Origin: Limobrevibacterium gyesilva
Lineage (GTDB): Bacteria > Pseudomonadota > Alphaproteobacteria > Acetobacterales > Acetobacteraceae
Length of the DNA: 64,000 bases
NCBI RefSeq assembly: GCF_025989185.1
Contig: NZ_JAPDNT010000018.1
Location: 18,388 to 82,387 of the forward strand
Direction of reading: 5' to 3'
This document shows, one piece after another, positions 10,399-18,321 of this stretch (its first letter is position 1; every line of letters starts with the position of its first letter). A program made the translations under genes and the position numbers. The notes beneath the pieces are model-generated. The model did not search any database and had not been told where the DNA came from. It saw only the letters and a program-made list of their open reading frames with translations.

Positions 10399-11148
10399 AT
10401 GCAATTCACGCACCATGTCCCGGCATCCTCGATCGGCGGCTGCGGTTGCGGCGCGGAAACGGCCGCCTGTTGCCACGCCGGCAGGGCCGCGCCATTGGCC
10501 CGCCGCGCAGTGCTGCGCGCCGTGGCAGGCGGCGGGCTTCTGGCCGGATTCGGGTCACGCGGTGCCGCCCGCGCGCAGACGACGCTCAGCCCCGAGGCCG
10601 CGCTGGCAGGGCTGATGGACGGCAACCGGCGCTTCGTCGAGAAGCGGATGGCCTCGTTCCAGGAGGATCTCGACATCCTCAAGCAGAAGACCGCCGAGAA
10701 ACAGGAACCCTTCGCCGCGGTGCTCTCCTGCGCCGATTCCCGGGTGCCGGTTGAGCTGGTATTCGACCAGAGCATCGGCCAGGTCTTCGTCGCCCGCGTG
10801 GCCGGCAACATTGCCAGCGCGGAGATCATCGCCAGTCTGGAATACGGCGCCGCCGTGCTGGGCACCCGTGCGATCGTGGTCATGGGCCATGGCGGCTGCG
10901 GCGCAGTGAAGGCCGCGATCGACGCCAAGCCCGTGCCCGGGCAGATCAGCACGCTCTACCGCTCCCTTCGTCCCGCGGTGGACCGCGCCGGCGGTGACCT
11001 CACGGAGGCGGTGAAGGCGAATGCCCGGATCCAGGCGGCGTTGCTGCGCGATTCCTCGCCGGTGATTGCGGAGATGGTCAAGCAGGGCCGGCTCACCGTC
11101 GTCGCCAGCTATTACGACCTCGCGACAGGGCGGGTTACGCTGGTGTGA
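10399..11148 (+). CDS. Beta-carbonic anhydrase with Cys-rich, twin-arginine N-terminus
   Basis: A 249-residue enzyme that interconverts CO2 and bicarbonate. The beta-class zinc site is complete: Cys111, with Asp113-Arg115 in CADSRVP, His164 and Cys167 in GHGGCGA. Unlike the usual cytoplasmic forms it carries an N-terminal export region: Arg35-Arg36 followed by VLRAVAGGGLLAGF and an Ala-rich cleavage site near residue 60, which reads as a Tat signal. The first 26 residues also hold four clustered cysteines (CGC at 15-17, CC at 24-25), which is unusual. The ATG at 10399 has AAGGGG upstream; a GTG six bases earlier is an alternative. It probably acts in the periplasm. Confidence 0.87.
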   Translation: MQFTHHVPASSIGGCGCGAETAACCHAGRAAPLARRAVLRAVAGGGLLAGFGSRGAARAQTTLSPEAALAGLMDGNRRFVEKRMASFQEDLDILKQKTAEKQEPFAAVLSCADSRVPVELVFDQSIGQVFVARVAGNIASAEIIASLEYGAAVLGTRAIVVMGHGGCGAVKAAIDAKPVPGQISTLYRSLRPAVDRAGGDLTEAVKANARIQAALLRDSSPVIAEMVKQGRLTVVASYYDLATGRVTLV

Positions 11149-11272
11149 TACCAACAGCCCTTGACGATGACCCTTCCATCGTCAAGGGCCGCTGGTATCG
11201 CGCGCCGGGTTGGTGGGCGGCGGCGCGCAAAATCGACTCGTACCAGCGGTCATTCTTCATGGCCGCTGGTAT
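11148..11272. repeat. paired palindromic elements (REP-like)
   Basis: Two hairpins lie between the carbonic anhydrase and the converging hydrolase gene. The first has a perfect 13-bp stem, GCCCTTGACGATG (11157-11169) with CATCGTCAAGGGC (11177-11189), flanked by outer arms ATACCA and TGGTAT. The second pairs TACCAGCGG (11241-11249) with CCGCTGGTA (11263-11271). The sequence GCCGCTGGTAT closes both. Their position between convergent genes would suit bidirectional termination, but the shared sequence suggests a dispersed repeat family. Confidence 0.55.
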
Positions 11273-11340
11273 GACGCCGGTTTCCACCCCTCCCCCAGCC
11301 TTGGTCCGCTCCGAGGCCCAAGCCCGCAAGGGGAGGGGAG

Positions 11341-12273
11341 TCAGGGGGCGTATTTGCCGGTCAGTTGCGGCGTGATGTCGCTCGCGTGCCCGGCCTGCTG
11401 GCGGTCCAGCCGCGTCTCGCGGGCCCAGGTCCGCTTCAGGTCGTCGCGCACGCGGATCGACAGCCGCCCGAGCCCCTGCGTTTCCAGCTCGATCAGGTCG
11501 CCGTCCTGGAAGCTGCTCAGGCCGCGGTGGTTGGTGCCGGTGGCCAGGATGTCGCCGGGCTCCAGCGTATGGATGGAGCTGGCCCATTCGATGCAGCGCG
11601 GAATCTTGTGGGCCATGTCGCTGGTGTTGAAATCCTGCTTCAGCACGCCGTTCACCCACAGGCGGATTTGCAGGGCGTGCGGGTCGGCGATCTCGTCGGC
11701 GGTGACCAGATACGGGCCGATCGGGGCGAAGCTGTCGCGCGACTTCATCTGGAAGAACGAGTTGCCGCTGGGCAGCAGGCCGCGGGCGGAGCCGTCGATG
11801 AAGTTGATGTAGCCGAACACGTGGTCCATCGCCCGGGCGGCGGGCACGCGGGTGGCACGCTTGCCGATCACCACGGCCATTTCCGCCTCGCCTTCGAAGA
11901 TCGTGGCGGGCACGTCGGGCAGCACCATGGTGTCACCGGGGCCGATGATGGCGGTGGGGGCCTTGTGGAAGCCGTTGATGGGGGCGGGCGCGCTGCGGGT
12001 GCCGTCCTCCATGTAGTTCACCGCCATGCAGACGATGTTGCCGGGCTTGGGCAGCGGCGGGCGCAGGGTGACGCTGGCGAGCGGAATGAGGGCAGCGGCA
12101 GCGGCGGCGGCCTGCAGGCGCGGGCGATAGGCCTCGAAGCGCTCGATCAGGCCGCTGATGAGGTTGTGCGGGCCTGTATGGGGGATATCCTGCACCGCGG
12201 CCGACACGTCTGCTACGGTGTCCGCGGATGTCAGCACGCCCAGCCTGAACTCGTCGAAATACGCCAGCTTCAT
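11341..12273 (-). CDS. Fumarylacetoacetate hydrolase (FAH) family protein
   Basis: A 310-residue FAH-fold enzyme of the type that cleaves or hydrates diketo acids during aromatic or sugar-acid breakdown. The metal-binding pattern is visible as EGEAEMAVVIG around residue 130, with the matching aspartate in the FGYINFIDGSARG block and the C-terminal LEPGDILATGTNHR. The N-terminal 70 residues form the small domain that precedes the FAH domain in such proteins. The exact substrate is unknown: the gene stands alone. The ATG at 12273 fits the conserved opening MKLAYFDEFRLGVL. Confidence 0.88.
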   Translation of the reverse strand: MKLAYFDEFRLGVLTSADTVADVSAAVQDIPHTGPHNLISGLIERFEAYRPRLQAAAAAAALIPLASVTLRPPLPKPGNIVCMAVNYMEDGTRSAPAPINGFHKAPTAIIGPGDTMVLPDVPATIFEGEAEMAVVIGKRATRVPAARAMDHVFGYINFIDGSARGLLPSGNSFFQMKSRDSFAPIGPYLVTADEIADPHALQIRLWVNGVLKQDFNTSDMAHKIPRCIEWASSIHTLEPGDILATGTNHRGLSSFQDGDLIELETQGLGRLSIRVRDDLKRTWARETRLDRQQAGHASDITPQLTGKYAP

Positions 12274-12325
12274 CGTCGATTCCCCCGTTGGTCGCGGGGA
12301 CGATAGCGGCCAGTTCGCGGGCCGC

Positions 12326-12871
12326 CTAGGCGGGGGCGATGCGGATCACCGCCAGCGTGGCGTCGCCGGTGAGCGTCGCGGGGCCGGTGATGCGCAGCGC
12401 ATCGCGCGGCCCGGCCGCCACGGTGGCGCCGCCCGCGGTGACGCCGAGTTGGCCCCGCAGCACTACGAGGAACAATGCCTCCGTATCCGCCGCATCGACG
12501 CCTTGCATGTCTGCGGCCTCGATCACGCGCACGCCGCCGGTGTGGCGGGCGCGCTCGGTCATGGCGTTGAGCACCATGCAGGGGCCACCGAGGATGCGGC
12601 ATTGCGTCGGCCAGCCGCCATCGAACGCCGCCGGGCGGTGCAGCTGGCGCACGGCCAGCGTGTGGGTGGGAAAGCGCAGCTCGAATCCCCGCCCGTCGAT
12701 CAGGGTGATGATGCGGTCATGGCCGGCATAGTCGGAGAACGGGGCGTCCTGATCGAGCCAGGCATAGCCGACCTGCCAGCCCGGGCCGGTGGCGATGTCG
12801 GCCTTGCGGCCGGCGCCGTTGCGCCAGGGGATGACGGCCAGGCTGGCATGGGGGATCAGGGCGACGGACAT
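12326..12871 (-). CDS. HutD/Ves family protein
   Basis: A 181-residue cupin-like protein of the HutD/Ves family. The start at 12871 gives a typical opening with VIPWRNGAGRKADIA, and later blocks such as PFSDYAGHDRIITLIDG and the middle region with FDGGWPTQCRILGGPC match the family. HutD genes often accompany histidine-utilisation genes and are proposed to be regulatory or metabolite-binding, but no hut enzymes are seen here. The gene ends 52 bp before the start of the FAH gene and follows the helicase gene closely on the same strand. Confidence 0.8.
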   Translation of the reverse strand: MSVALIPHASLAVIPWRNGAGRKADIATGPGWQVGYAWLDQDAPFSDYAGHDRIITLIDGRGFELRFPTHTLAVRQLHRPAAFDGGWPTQCRILGGPCMVLNAMTERARHTGGVRVIEAADMQGVDAADTEALFLVVLRGQLGVTAGGATVAAGPRDALRITGPATLTGDATLAVIRIAPA

Positions 12872-12878
12872 GGTGGCC

Positions 12879-14630
12879 TCAACTGCGCGGGGTTTTCCGG
12901 TGCGGCTTCTTCGCCGGTCGTCCATTCCCGGGCCGCTGGATGTGCGGCCGGTGCGCCGGGCGCTGGTCCTGGTAGCGGCTGGGGCGGGTGTCGGGCTTCG
13001 GCATCGGGGCGCCGGCGCCGGCGGGCTCGATGCGGATGTCCTGGTCGCTGCCCTCCTGGCTGCGCGAATGCTCCACGGCGGCGGCGAAGCGGGCGGCGGC
13101 TTCCTCGGTGATCTCGAACAGCGTGTCGCGGTCGAAGATGCGGATCGCGCCGATATCCTTCTTGGTCACGTGGCCCAGGCGGCAGATCAGCGGCAGCAGC
13201 CATTTCGGGTCGGCGTTGTTGCGCCGGCCGATGCTGAGGCGGAAGCGCACCATGTTCTCCGCATTCGGGCGCCGCTCGCGCGGGGCGGCCGCGGGCCGTT
13301 CGGCGTGCGGGCGCATGCCGGCGCTGTCGAACACGTCCTCCGGCGCCGGCAGCCGGGCGCGGTGCAGGCGGATCAGGGCGGCGGCGATCTCCTCGGCGGT
13401 GCGGCCGGCCAGCAGGGTGCGGGCCAGCACCAGGTCCTCCTCGCTCGGGGATTCGGTCAGCAGCGGGTCCTGCAGCAGGCGGTCCTGGTCGCGGGCGCGG
13501 ATCTGCTCGGCGGCCGGCGGGCCGGCCCACTCGGCCTTCACATGGGCGGAGGCCAGCAACTGCTCGGCGCGGCGGCGGCGGGTGTAGGGCACCAGCAGCA
13601 CGCTGATGCCCTTGCGCCCGGCCCGCCCGGTGCGGCCGCTGCGATGCAGCAGCGCCTCGCGGTCGGTGGGCAGGTCGGCGTGAACGACCAGGCCGAGATC
13701 CGGCAGATCGAGCCCGCGCGCCGCCACGTCGGTGGCCACGCACACCCGGGCGCGGCCGTCGCGGATGGCCTGCAGGGCATGAGTGCGGTCGGTCTGGCTC
13801 AGCTCGCCGGACAGGGCGACGGCGGCGAAACCGCGCTCCTGCAGGCTGGCGTGCAGGTGGCGCACGCCGTCGCGGGTGGCGCAGAACACCAGCGTGGCCG
13901 GCACCTCGTAGAAGCGCAGCACGTTGACCACGGCGTGCTCGATCTCGTTCGGCGCGATGCGCAGGGCGCGATACTCGATGTCGCCATGCGGCTGGTTCTG
14001 CACCAGCGTGTCGATGCGCACGGCGTGGCGCTGGTACTGGCGCGCCAGCGCGGCGATGTCGCGGGCGATGGTGGCCGAGAACAGCAGGGTACGGCGTTCG
14101 GCCGGCGTGGCGTCGAGGATGAAGGTCAGGTCCTCGCGGAAGCCGAGGTCGAGCATCTCGTCGGCTTCGTCCAGCACCACCACGCGCAACTTCGAGGTGT
14201 CGAGCTGGCCGCGCTCCAGATGGTCGCGCAGGCGGCCGGGGGTGCCGACGACGATGTGGCAGCCCGCGGCGAGCGCCCGCTGCTCCCGCCGCGCGTCCAT
14301 GCCGCCGACGCAGGCGATCACGGTGCCGCCGGCCTGGTCGTAGAGCCAGCTCAGTTCGGCATGCACCTGCATGGCCAGCTCGCGGGTGGGGGCGATCACC
14401 AAAGCGAGCGGCTCGGCGGCGCGTTGCAGCCGCTCGGCCTCGCCCAGCAGGGTGTCGGCGAAGGCCAGGCCATAGGCGACGGTCTTGCCGGAGCCGGTCT
14501 GGGCGGAAACCAGCAGGTCCTGGCCGGCGGCGTGCGTCTGCAGCACGGCTTCCTGCACCGGGGTGGGCTCGGCGTAGTCGCGCGCGGCGAGGGCGCGCGC
14601 GAGGGCGGGGTTGATCGCGGGGAAGGGCAT
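12879..14630 (-). CDS. DEAD-box RNA helicase with C-terminal RNA-binding domain (DbpA/DeaD type)
   Basis: A 583-residue ATP-dependent RNA helicase. All motifs appear in order: the Q-motif region PTPVQEAVL, motif I SAQTGSGKT near residue 45, PTRELA, GTPGRL, DEAD, the SAT triad in LFSATIA, ATDVAARGLD and HRSGRTGRAG. After the helicase core, about residues 430-520 include VRFRLSIGRRN and GAIRIFDRDTLFEI, the pattern of a DbpA-like RNA-binding domain. The Arg/Pro/His-rich tail is a probable non-specific RNA-binding extension. The start at 14630 gives MPFPAINPALARAL; a longer upstream frame is unlikely. Likely roles are ribosome assembly or mRNA turnover in the cytoplasm. Confidence 0.93.
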   Translation of the reverse strand: MPFPAINPALARALAARDYAEPTPVQEAVLQTHAAGQDLLVSAQTGSGKTVAYGLAFADTLLGEAERLQRAAEPLALVIAPTRELAMQVHAELSWLYDQAGGTVIACVGGMDARREQRALAAGCHIVVGTPGRLRDHLERGQLDTSKLRVVVLDEADEMLDLGFREDLTFILDATPAERRTLLFSATIARDIAALARQYQRHAVRIDTLVQNQPHGDIEYRALRIAPNEIEHAVVNVLRFYEVPATLVFCATRDGVRHLHASLQERGFAAVALSGELSQTDRTHALQAIRDGRARVCVATDVAARGLDLPDLGLVVHADLPTDREALLHRSGRTGRAGRKGISVLLVPYTRRRRAEQLLASAHVKAEWAGPPAAEQIRARDQDRLLQDPLLTESPSEEDLVLARTLLAGRTAEEIAAALIRLHRARLPAPEDVFDSAGMRPHAERPAAAPRERRPNAENMVRFRLSIGRRNNADPKWLLPLICRLGHVTKKDIGAIRIFDRDTLFEITEEAAARFAAAVEHSRSQEGSDQDIRIEPAGAGAPMPKPDTRPSRYQDQRPAHRPHIQRPGNGRPAKKPHRKTPRS

Positions 14631-14777
14631 TGCGGTTGAGTCCAGCCATGCTGGCAGGCGCCACGCGCCGCGCCGGTCGGCGCGCTGGCGGTGACGATCC
14701 GGCGGGGTGTCGAAGCGCGCTGGATAGCTGATCGGGCGCGCGCATGCCACCGCCGTCGGCAGGCGGCACGCCATTGC

Positions 14778-15515
14778 CTACTGCATGACTCCGGTGCCGG
14801 CGAGAAAGTTCTGCACCATGCGCTCGCAGAACGGGATGGGCGGATACAGCGCCGCCTTGGCCGGGTCCTCGCGCGCCCAGAAGGTGGCGAAGGCGTCGGC
14901 GGTCAGCTCCGGATGGAACTGCACGCTCAGCCAGTTGCCGCCATGGTCCAGCGCCGCGGCGGGCAAGCCGGGGCGGGTGGCGAGCACCGTCGCGCCAGGC
15001 GGGATGGTCTCCACGCGGTCGTAATTGCCGAAATAGAAGGGCGCGTCGGGGGCGAAGCCGTCGAACAGGAAATGCGCGTCGCCGGCCGCGGTGCGGGTAA
15101 CGGGCAGCGACCCGGCGGTGACCCCGGCGGGGTTGCGCCCGACGCTGCCGCCCAGCGCCAGCGCCGCGAGCTGGTGGCCGCCGCAGATGCCCAGGAACGG
15201 CCGCCCGGTGGCCCGCCAGCGCCCCAGCCAGTCGAGGATGCGCGCCTGCCACTCGTAGCCGTCATGCACCGAGGCGATGCTGCCGCCGAGGATGACCGCG
15301 TCGATCGCGTCGAGATCCTGCGGCAACGCCTCGCCCAGGTTGGTGCGCACGGCGCGATAGGCGACGCGCCCCAGCAGGCCGAGCGAATCGAGGCAGGCAC
15401 GGAACCAGGCGGTCTCGTCGTCGCCGCCGGGCATGCGGCACCAGGTCCGGGGATCGTAGGTGCCGGGCTCGGCCCATTGCGAGACGAACAGAACGGTGGG
15501 CTGGATGGCGGACAT
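14778..15515 (-). CDS. Class I glutamine amidotransferase-like protein
   Basis: A 245-residue protein with the class I amidotransferase triad: the nucleophile elbow GICGGH near residue 118 (cysteine at its third position) and the FHPEL His-Glu pair near residue 200. It has no fused synthetase domain, so it belongs to the stand-alone GMP-synthase-like group, often annotated as an amidotransferase of unknown partner or gamma-glutamyl hydrolase-like. The start at 15515 (MSAIQPTVLFVSQW) fits the beta-strand opening. Neighbouring genes do not identify a pathway. Confidence 0.82.
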   Translation of the reverse strand: MSAIQPTVLFVSQWAEPGTYDPRTWCRMPGGDDETAWFRACLDSLGLLGRVAYRAVRTNLGEALPQDLDAIDAVILGGSIASVHDGYEWQARILDWLGRWRATGRPFLGICGGHQLAALALGGSVGRNPAGVTAGSLPVTRTAAGDAHFLFDGFAPDAPFYFGNYDRVETIPPGATVLATRPGLPAAALDHGGNWLSVQFHPELTADAFATFWAREDPAKAALYPPIPFCERMVQNFLAGTGVMQ

Positions 15516-15561
15516 CGCGGGTGGCCCCTCTTCGCAGGTCAGGACTTTCGGCACCGCGATC

Positions 15562-15759
15562 TCAGCCCGCTGCGTCCGGTTTGTCCACGCCGTCCGGTGC
15601 CGCCGCGTCGCCCTGGCCGTCCTGCCGCGCCCGGGCCTGCTGCTTGCGCTTGTGCAGGTTGGCGCGCAGGGCGGCGGCGGCGCGCTCGGTCCGGGCCTGC
15701 TTCTCGGCCTGGGCCCGCGGCGTCAGCGCCGGGCGGGGGCGGGGAGGGGTGTCGGGCAT
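15562..15759 (-). CDS. small basic hypothetical protein (65 aa)
   Basis: The 65-residue frame begins MPDTPPRPRPALTPRAQ at the ATG 15757-15759 and continues as a charged Ala/Arg/Lys-rich helix with RANLHKRKQQARARQ, ending in an acidic tail. Short basic proteins of this composition are common and conserved in alphaproteobacteria, without a known function. Its beginning overlaps the 3' end of the Rrf2 regulator gene in another frame, so it may be translationally linked. The call rests on composition. Confidence 0.5.
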   Translation of the reverse strand: MPDTPPRPRPALTPRAQAEKQARTERAAAALRANLHKRKQQARARQDGQGDAAAPDGVDKPDAAG

Positions 15760-16211
15760 GGCTTGCTCATTGGTGATGGCCGCTCGGACGTCAAGCCTGC
15801 CGCCGCCAGCGGCAGGCAATCGGCCAGGGTGTGCTGATCCAGGCTGTCGTAGAAACTGTCCTGGGCGTCGCACAGCATTCCGCGCAGCCGGCAGCCCGGC
15901 GTCAGGACGCAGTGGCCGCCGTCGGCCCGGCAGCATTCGACCAGGGCCTGGTCGGCCTCCAATCGCCGCACCAGCGCGCCGAGCCGCACCTCCTCGGGCG
16001 AGACGGCGAGCAACGCGCCGCCGCCGGCGCCACGCACCGTGCGAACGACGCCCAACGCCGCCAGCTCCCGGATGATCTTGTGCAGATGGTTGCGCGACAG
16101 GCCGCCGAGTTGGCGGGCGAGCGTGTCCACGCTCAAGTGGCGGCCGGGCGGCTCGTGGCCGAGCAGCATAAGGACGCGAATGGCGATGTCGGTGGATGCG
16201 AGCACGCGCAC
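15723..16211 (-). CDS. nsrR: Rrf2-family transcriptional regulator, NsrR-like
   Basis: A 162-residue winged-helix protein of the Rrf2 family. The recognition helix region LSVDTLARQLGGLSRNHLHKI is followed by a wing and dimer helix. Cys93/94, Cys101 and Cys107 (in CCRADGGHCVLTPGC) reproduce the NsrR iron-sulfur cluster cysteine set, so it probably senses nitric oxide. I chose the GTG at 16211 because VRVLASTDIAIRVLMLL matches how these proteins begin; longer starts run into the operator region. It is divergent from the RIC gene, with two similar inverted repeats between them, which suggests it represses RIC. The gene name is by similarity only. Confidence 0.82.
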   Translation of the reverse strand: MRVLASTDIAIRVLMLLGHEPPGRHLSVDTLARQLGGLSRNHLHKIIRELAALGVVRTVRGAGGGALLAVSPEEVRLGALVRRLEADQALVECCRADGGHCVLTPGCRLRGMLCDAQDSFYDSLDQHTLADCLPLAAAGLTSERPSPMSKPCPTPLPAPARR

Positions 16212-16227
16212 GGTCTGATTCCAAATC

Positions 16228-16281
16228 TGGTATTGACGATACCACATTTTTCGGCGCAATTAACTGGTATCGCCGATGCCA
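16228..16281. promoter_or_regulatory. pair of operator-like inverted repeats between nsrR-like gene and RIC
   Basis: Site 1 is TGGTAT-N5-ATACCA (16228-16244, perfect). Site 2 is TGGTAT-N5-ATGCCA (16265-16281, one mismatch). Their centres are 37 bp apart. Both lie between the divergent regulator and RIC starts, as expected for NsrR-like binding. Confidence 0.6.
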
Positions 16282-16357
16282 CTTTACGGCGATCGCCGCC
16301 AGCCCGCCGCGCCGCGCGGGTGAAGCCCCGCCACGAGCGGGCCAGGAGACCGTCATC

Positions 16358-17041
16358 ATGAGCGCGACCCTCTCCCCTGCCGCCGAACCCCGGTTCGCCG
16401 ATCGCACCCTCTCCGACATCGCCGCCACGCTGCCGGGAGCGACCGAAGTGTTCCGCCGGCGCAAGCTGGACTTCTGTTGCGGCGGCCGCGTGCCGCTGGG
16501 GGAGGCGGCCATCGCCAAGGGCCTCGACGTGCCGGAACTGGAAGCGGAGCTTGGCGCCATCGCCGCGCTGGCGCTGCCCGCGCCGTTGCCCGTCGCCACC
16601 GCGGACCTGATCGACCTGATCGTTGCGCGCTACCACGCCGTGCATCGCCGTGAGCTTCCGGAACTCATCGAACTCGCGCGGCGGGTCGAGGTCGTCCACA
16701 AGGCCCACCCCGTGGCCCCGCACGGCCTTGCCGACCTGCTCGAACGCATGGCCGAGGAGCTCGAAGACCACATGCGCAAGGAGGAACAGATCCTGTTCCC
16801 GCTGATGCGCCGCGGCGGCGGTCCCATGGTCGCGCAGCCGATCGCGGCGATGCTGGCCGATCACGACGATCATGGCGCGCATCTGCGCGCGCTCGAAACG
16901 CTCACCAACGACTTCGCGATTCCGGACGAGGCCTGCGCGACCTGGCGCGCGCTCTACCTCGGCGCCCATAAGTTTGCCGACGATCTGGTGGAGCACATCC
17001 ACACCGAGAACAACGTGCTGTTCCCCCGCTTCACCGGCTGA
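16358..17041 (+). CDS. Iron-sulfur cluster repair di-iron protein (RIC/YtfE/ScdA family)
   Basis: A 227-residue protein that restores iron-sulfur clusters damaged by nitric oxide or oxidants. The N-terminal ScdA_N segment has the CC pair at residues 40-41 (LDFCCGG). The hemerythrin-like four-helix bundle carries the di-iron ligand pattern in YHAVHRRELPEL, DHMRKEEQILFPL, DHDDHGAHL and EHIHTENNVLFPRF. The ATG at 16358 follows an AGGAGA site. Divergent placement from the NsrR-like gene and the shared operator pair indicate NO-responsive control. Next to narGHJI it would protect the cell from NO formed during nitrate respiration. Confidence 0.93.
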   Translation: MSATLSPAAEPRFADRTLSDIAATLPGATEVFRRRKLDFCCGGRVPLGEAAIAKGLDVPELEAELGAIAALALPAPLPVATADLIDLIVARYHAVHRRELPELIELARRVEVVHKAHPVAPHGLADLLERMAEELEDHMRKEEQILFPLMRRGGGPMVAQPIAAMLADHDDHGAHLRALETLTNDFAIPDEACATWRALYLGAHKFADDLVEHIHTENNVLFPRFTG

Positions 17042-17124
17042 CGGCCCACCGATTCCGGACCGGAAGGCCAGCCTGCCAGCCTCCGCCGCGGCGGGGCCGG
17101 TGGGCGAGGACGGAGGCATTCGCT

Positions 17125-17607
17125 ATGCCCGACATCGCCCTTGCCCGTGCCTTGCATGTCCTCGCCGTCGTCCTCTGGATCGGCGGCGTCGGCATGGTCA
17201 CCATGGTCCTGCTGCCCGCGATCCGGCGCTCGCAGGCTCCCGAGCAGCGGTTCGCGCTGTTCCATGTCCTGGAGCAGCGCTTCGCCCGCCAGGCGCGCGT
17301 GACCACCCTCGTTGCCGGCGCCAGCGGGTTCTACATGACGTGGCGGCTGGGCGCCTGGGACCGCTTCGAGTCGCCGGGCTTCTGGTGGATGCACGCCATG
17401 GTGCTGACGTGGCTGGTGTTCACGCTGATGCTGTTCGTGGTCGAGCCGCTGTTCCTGGAGCGGCTGCTCGCCCGCCGTGCCGCGGCGGCGCCGGAGGCCA
17501 CCTACCGGCTGGTGGAATGGCTGCACCGGGTTCTGCTGATCCTGAGCCTCGTCACCGTCGCCGGTGCCGTCGCCGGCAGCTACGGCGTCAATCTGTTCGC
17601 GTGGTGA
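17125..17607 (+). CDS. Integral membrane protein with four transmembrane segments (CopD-like fold)
   Basis: A 160-residue membrane protein with four predicted hydrophobic helices. Helix 1 has a conserved histidine (LARALHVLAVVLWIGG), the third segment carries WMHAMVLTWLVF, and the last helix is WLHRVLLILSLVTVAG. The histidine spacing resembles CopD/YhhN-like haem- or copper-linked membrane proteins. It follows RIC by 83 bp on the same strand and could be part of the same NO-responsive unit. It converges on the nar operon. No biochemical function is known to me. Confidence 0.7.
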   Translation: MPDIALARALHVLAVVLWIGGVGMVTMVLLPAIRRSQAPEQRFALFHVLEQRFARQARVTTLVAGASGFYMTWRLGAWDRFESPGFWWMHAMVLTWLVFTLMLFVVEPLFLERLLARRAAAAPEATYRLVEWLHRVLLILSLVTVAGAVAGSYGVNLFAW

Positions 17608-17635
17608 TTGTCGCGGGCGGGCGATGCGGCGAGGC

Positions 17636-17992
17636 TCAACGCTCCGTATCCGTCTCGCCGGTCAGGTCGTCGATCCAGGTCATGGCGCGGACGGCGGCGG
17701 GGAGCCCGAGAGATGGGACGGCGAGCAGCATCACCTGTTCGAGCTCCGCTTTCGCGATCCCTTCCCGCAGCGCGCGCCGGACATGGGAATGGACGGCCCC
17801 TTCCAGCCCGGCCCCGATGGCCAGCGCCAGCTTGACCAGGCGCCGTGTCCTGGCGTCCAGCGTCCCCTCCATGGCGCAGCGCTCGCCAAGCTGGCCGTAG
17901 GCCTGCCAGATCGCCGGATATCGCGCGGCGAAGCGCCCCGCGCCCGCGGGAAGGTCGCCTCCGTCGCCCTTGGCGTCCTGTCGAGTGGTCAT
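17636..17992 (-). CDS. AhpD/carboxymuconolactone decarboxylase-like small protein
   Basis: A 118-residue all-helical protein of the CMD/AhpD-like superfamily, as suggested by RRLVKLALAIGAGLEGAVHSHVRRALREGI followed by ELEQVMLLAVPSLGLPAAV (both seen as continuous helices). The usual CxxC redox pair of AhpD is absent: only one cysteine occurs before the core, and the normal first position is Glu-Gly-Ala-Val. That points to a non-redox member. Its ATG overlaps the previous gene as ATGA, making it the last gene of the nar transcript. Its role there is unknown. Confidence 0.75.
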   Translation of the reverse strand: MTTRQDAKGDGGDLPAGAGRFAARYPAIWQAYGQLGERCAMEGTLDARTRRLVKLALAIGAGLEGAVHSHVRRALREGIAKAELEQVMLLAVPSLGLPAAVRAMTWIDDLTGETDTER

Positions 17993-18318
17993 CCTCGTCT
18001 CTCCTGCGTTGGCGCCGGCCGTGCAACGCGGGCCTTCGCCGGGTCGGGGAATGCATGGGCAAGCACTGCCTGCACGGCGGCGGCGCCGGGTTGCGGCGAG
18101 CCGGACATCTTGCCGAGCAGGTCCAGCCAGACCTCCTCGCCGCCGTGGTCGAGCAAATGGCGGATCGCTGCGGCCACCCACGCACCGGCGGTCACGCCCT
18201 TCGCCGCAGCCTCCTGCCGGATCCGTTCGAGCATGCCCTGGTCGCCGACCGCGGCGAGAACGGCCTCGGCCTCGGCGGAGTCGGTGAGGCCGCGCAGGAT
18301 GTCGCCGAGCATGGCCAT
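17989..18318 (-). CDS. hypothetical protein within the nar operon (109 aa)
   Basis: A 109-residue cytoplasmic protein with no recognised domain. The first half is helical with GMLERIRQEAAAKG and GAWVAAAIRHLLDHGGEEVWLDLL, then a Pro/Ala-rich tail. It starts 3 bp after the PpiC-type foldase gene and overlaps the CMD-like gene by 4 nt, so it must be co-expressed with narGHJI. A nitrate-reductase assembly or regulatory role is plausible only by position. Confidence 0.65.
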   Translation of the reverse strand: MAMLGDILRGLTDSAEAEAVLAAVGDQGMLERIRQEAAAKGVTAGAWVAAAIRHLLDHGGEEVWLDLLGKMSGSPQPGAAAVQAVLAHAFPDPAKARVARPAPTQERRG

Positions 18319-18321
18319 CTC

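Noticed and set aside
12789..14639. 616-codon plus-strand frame opposite the DEAD-box helicase
   Set aside because: Gly/Gln/His-rich shadow frame with no family motif; the minus strand carries all helicase motifs.
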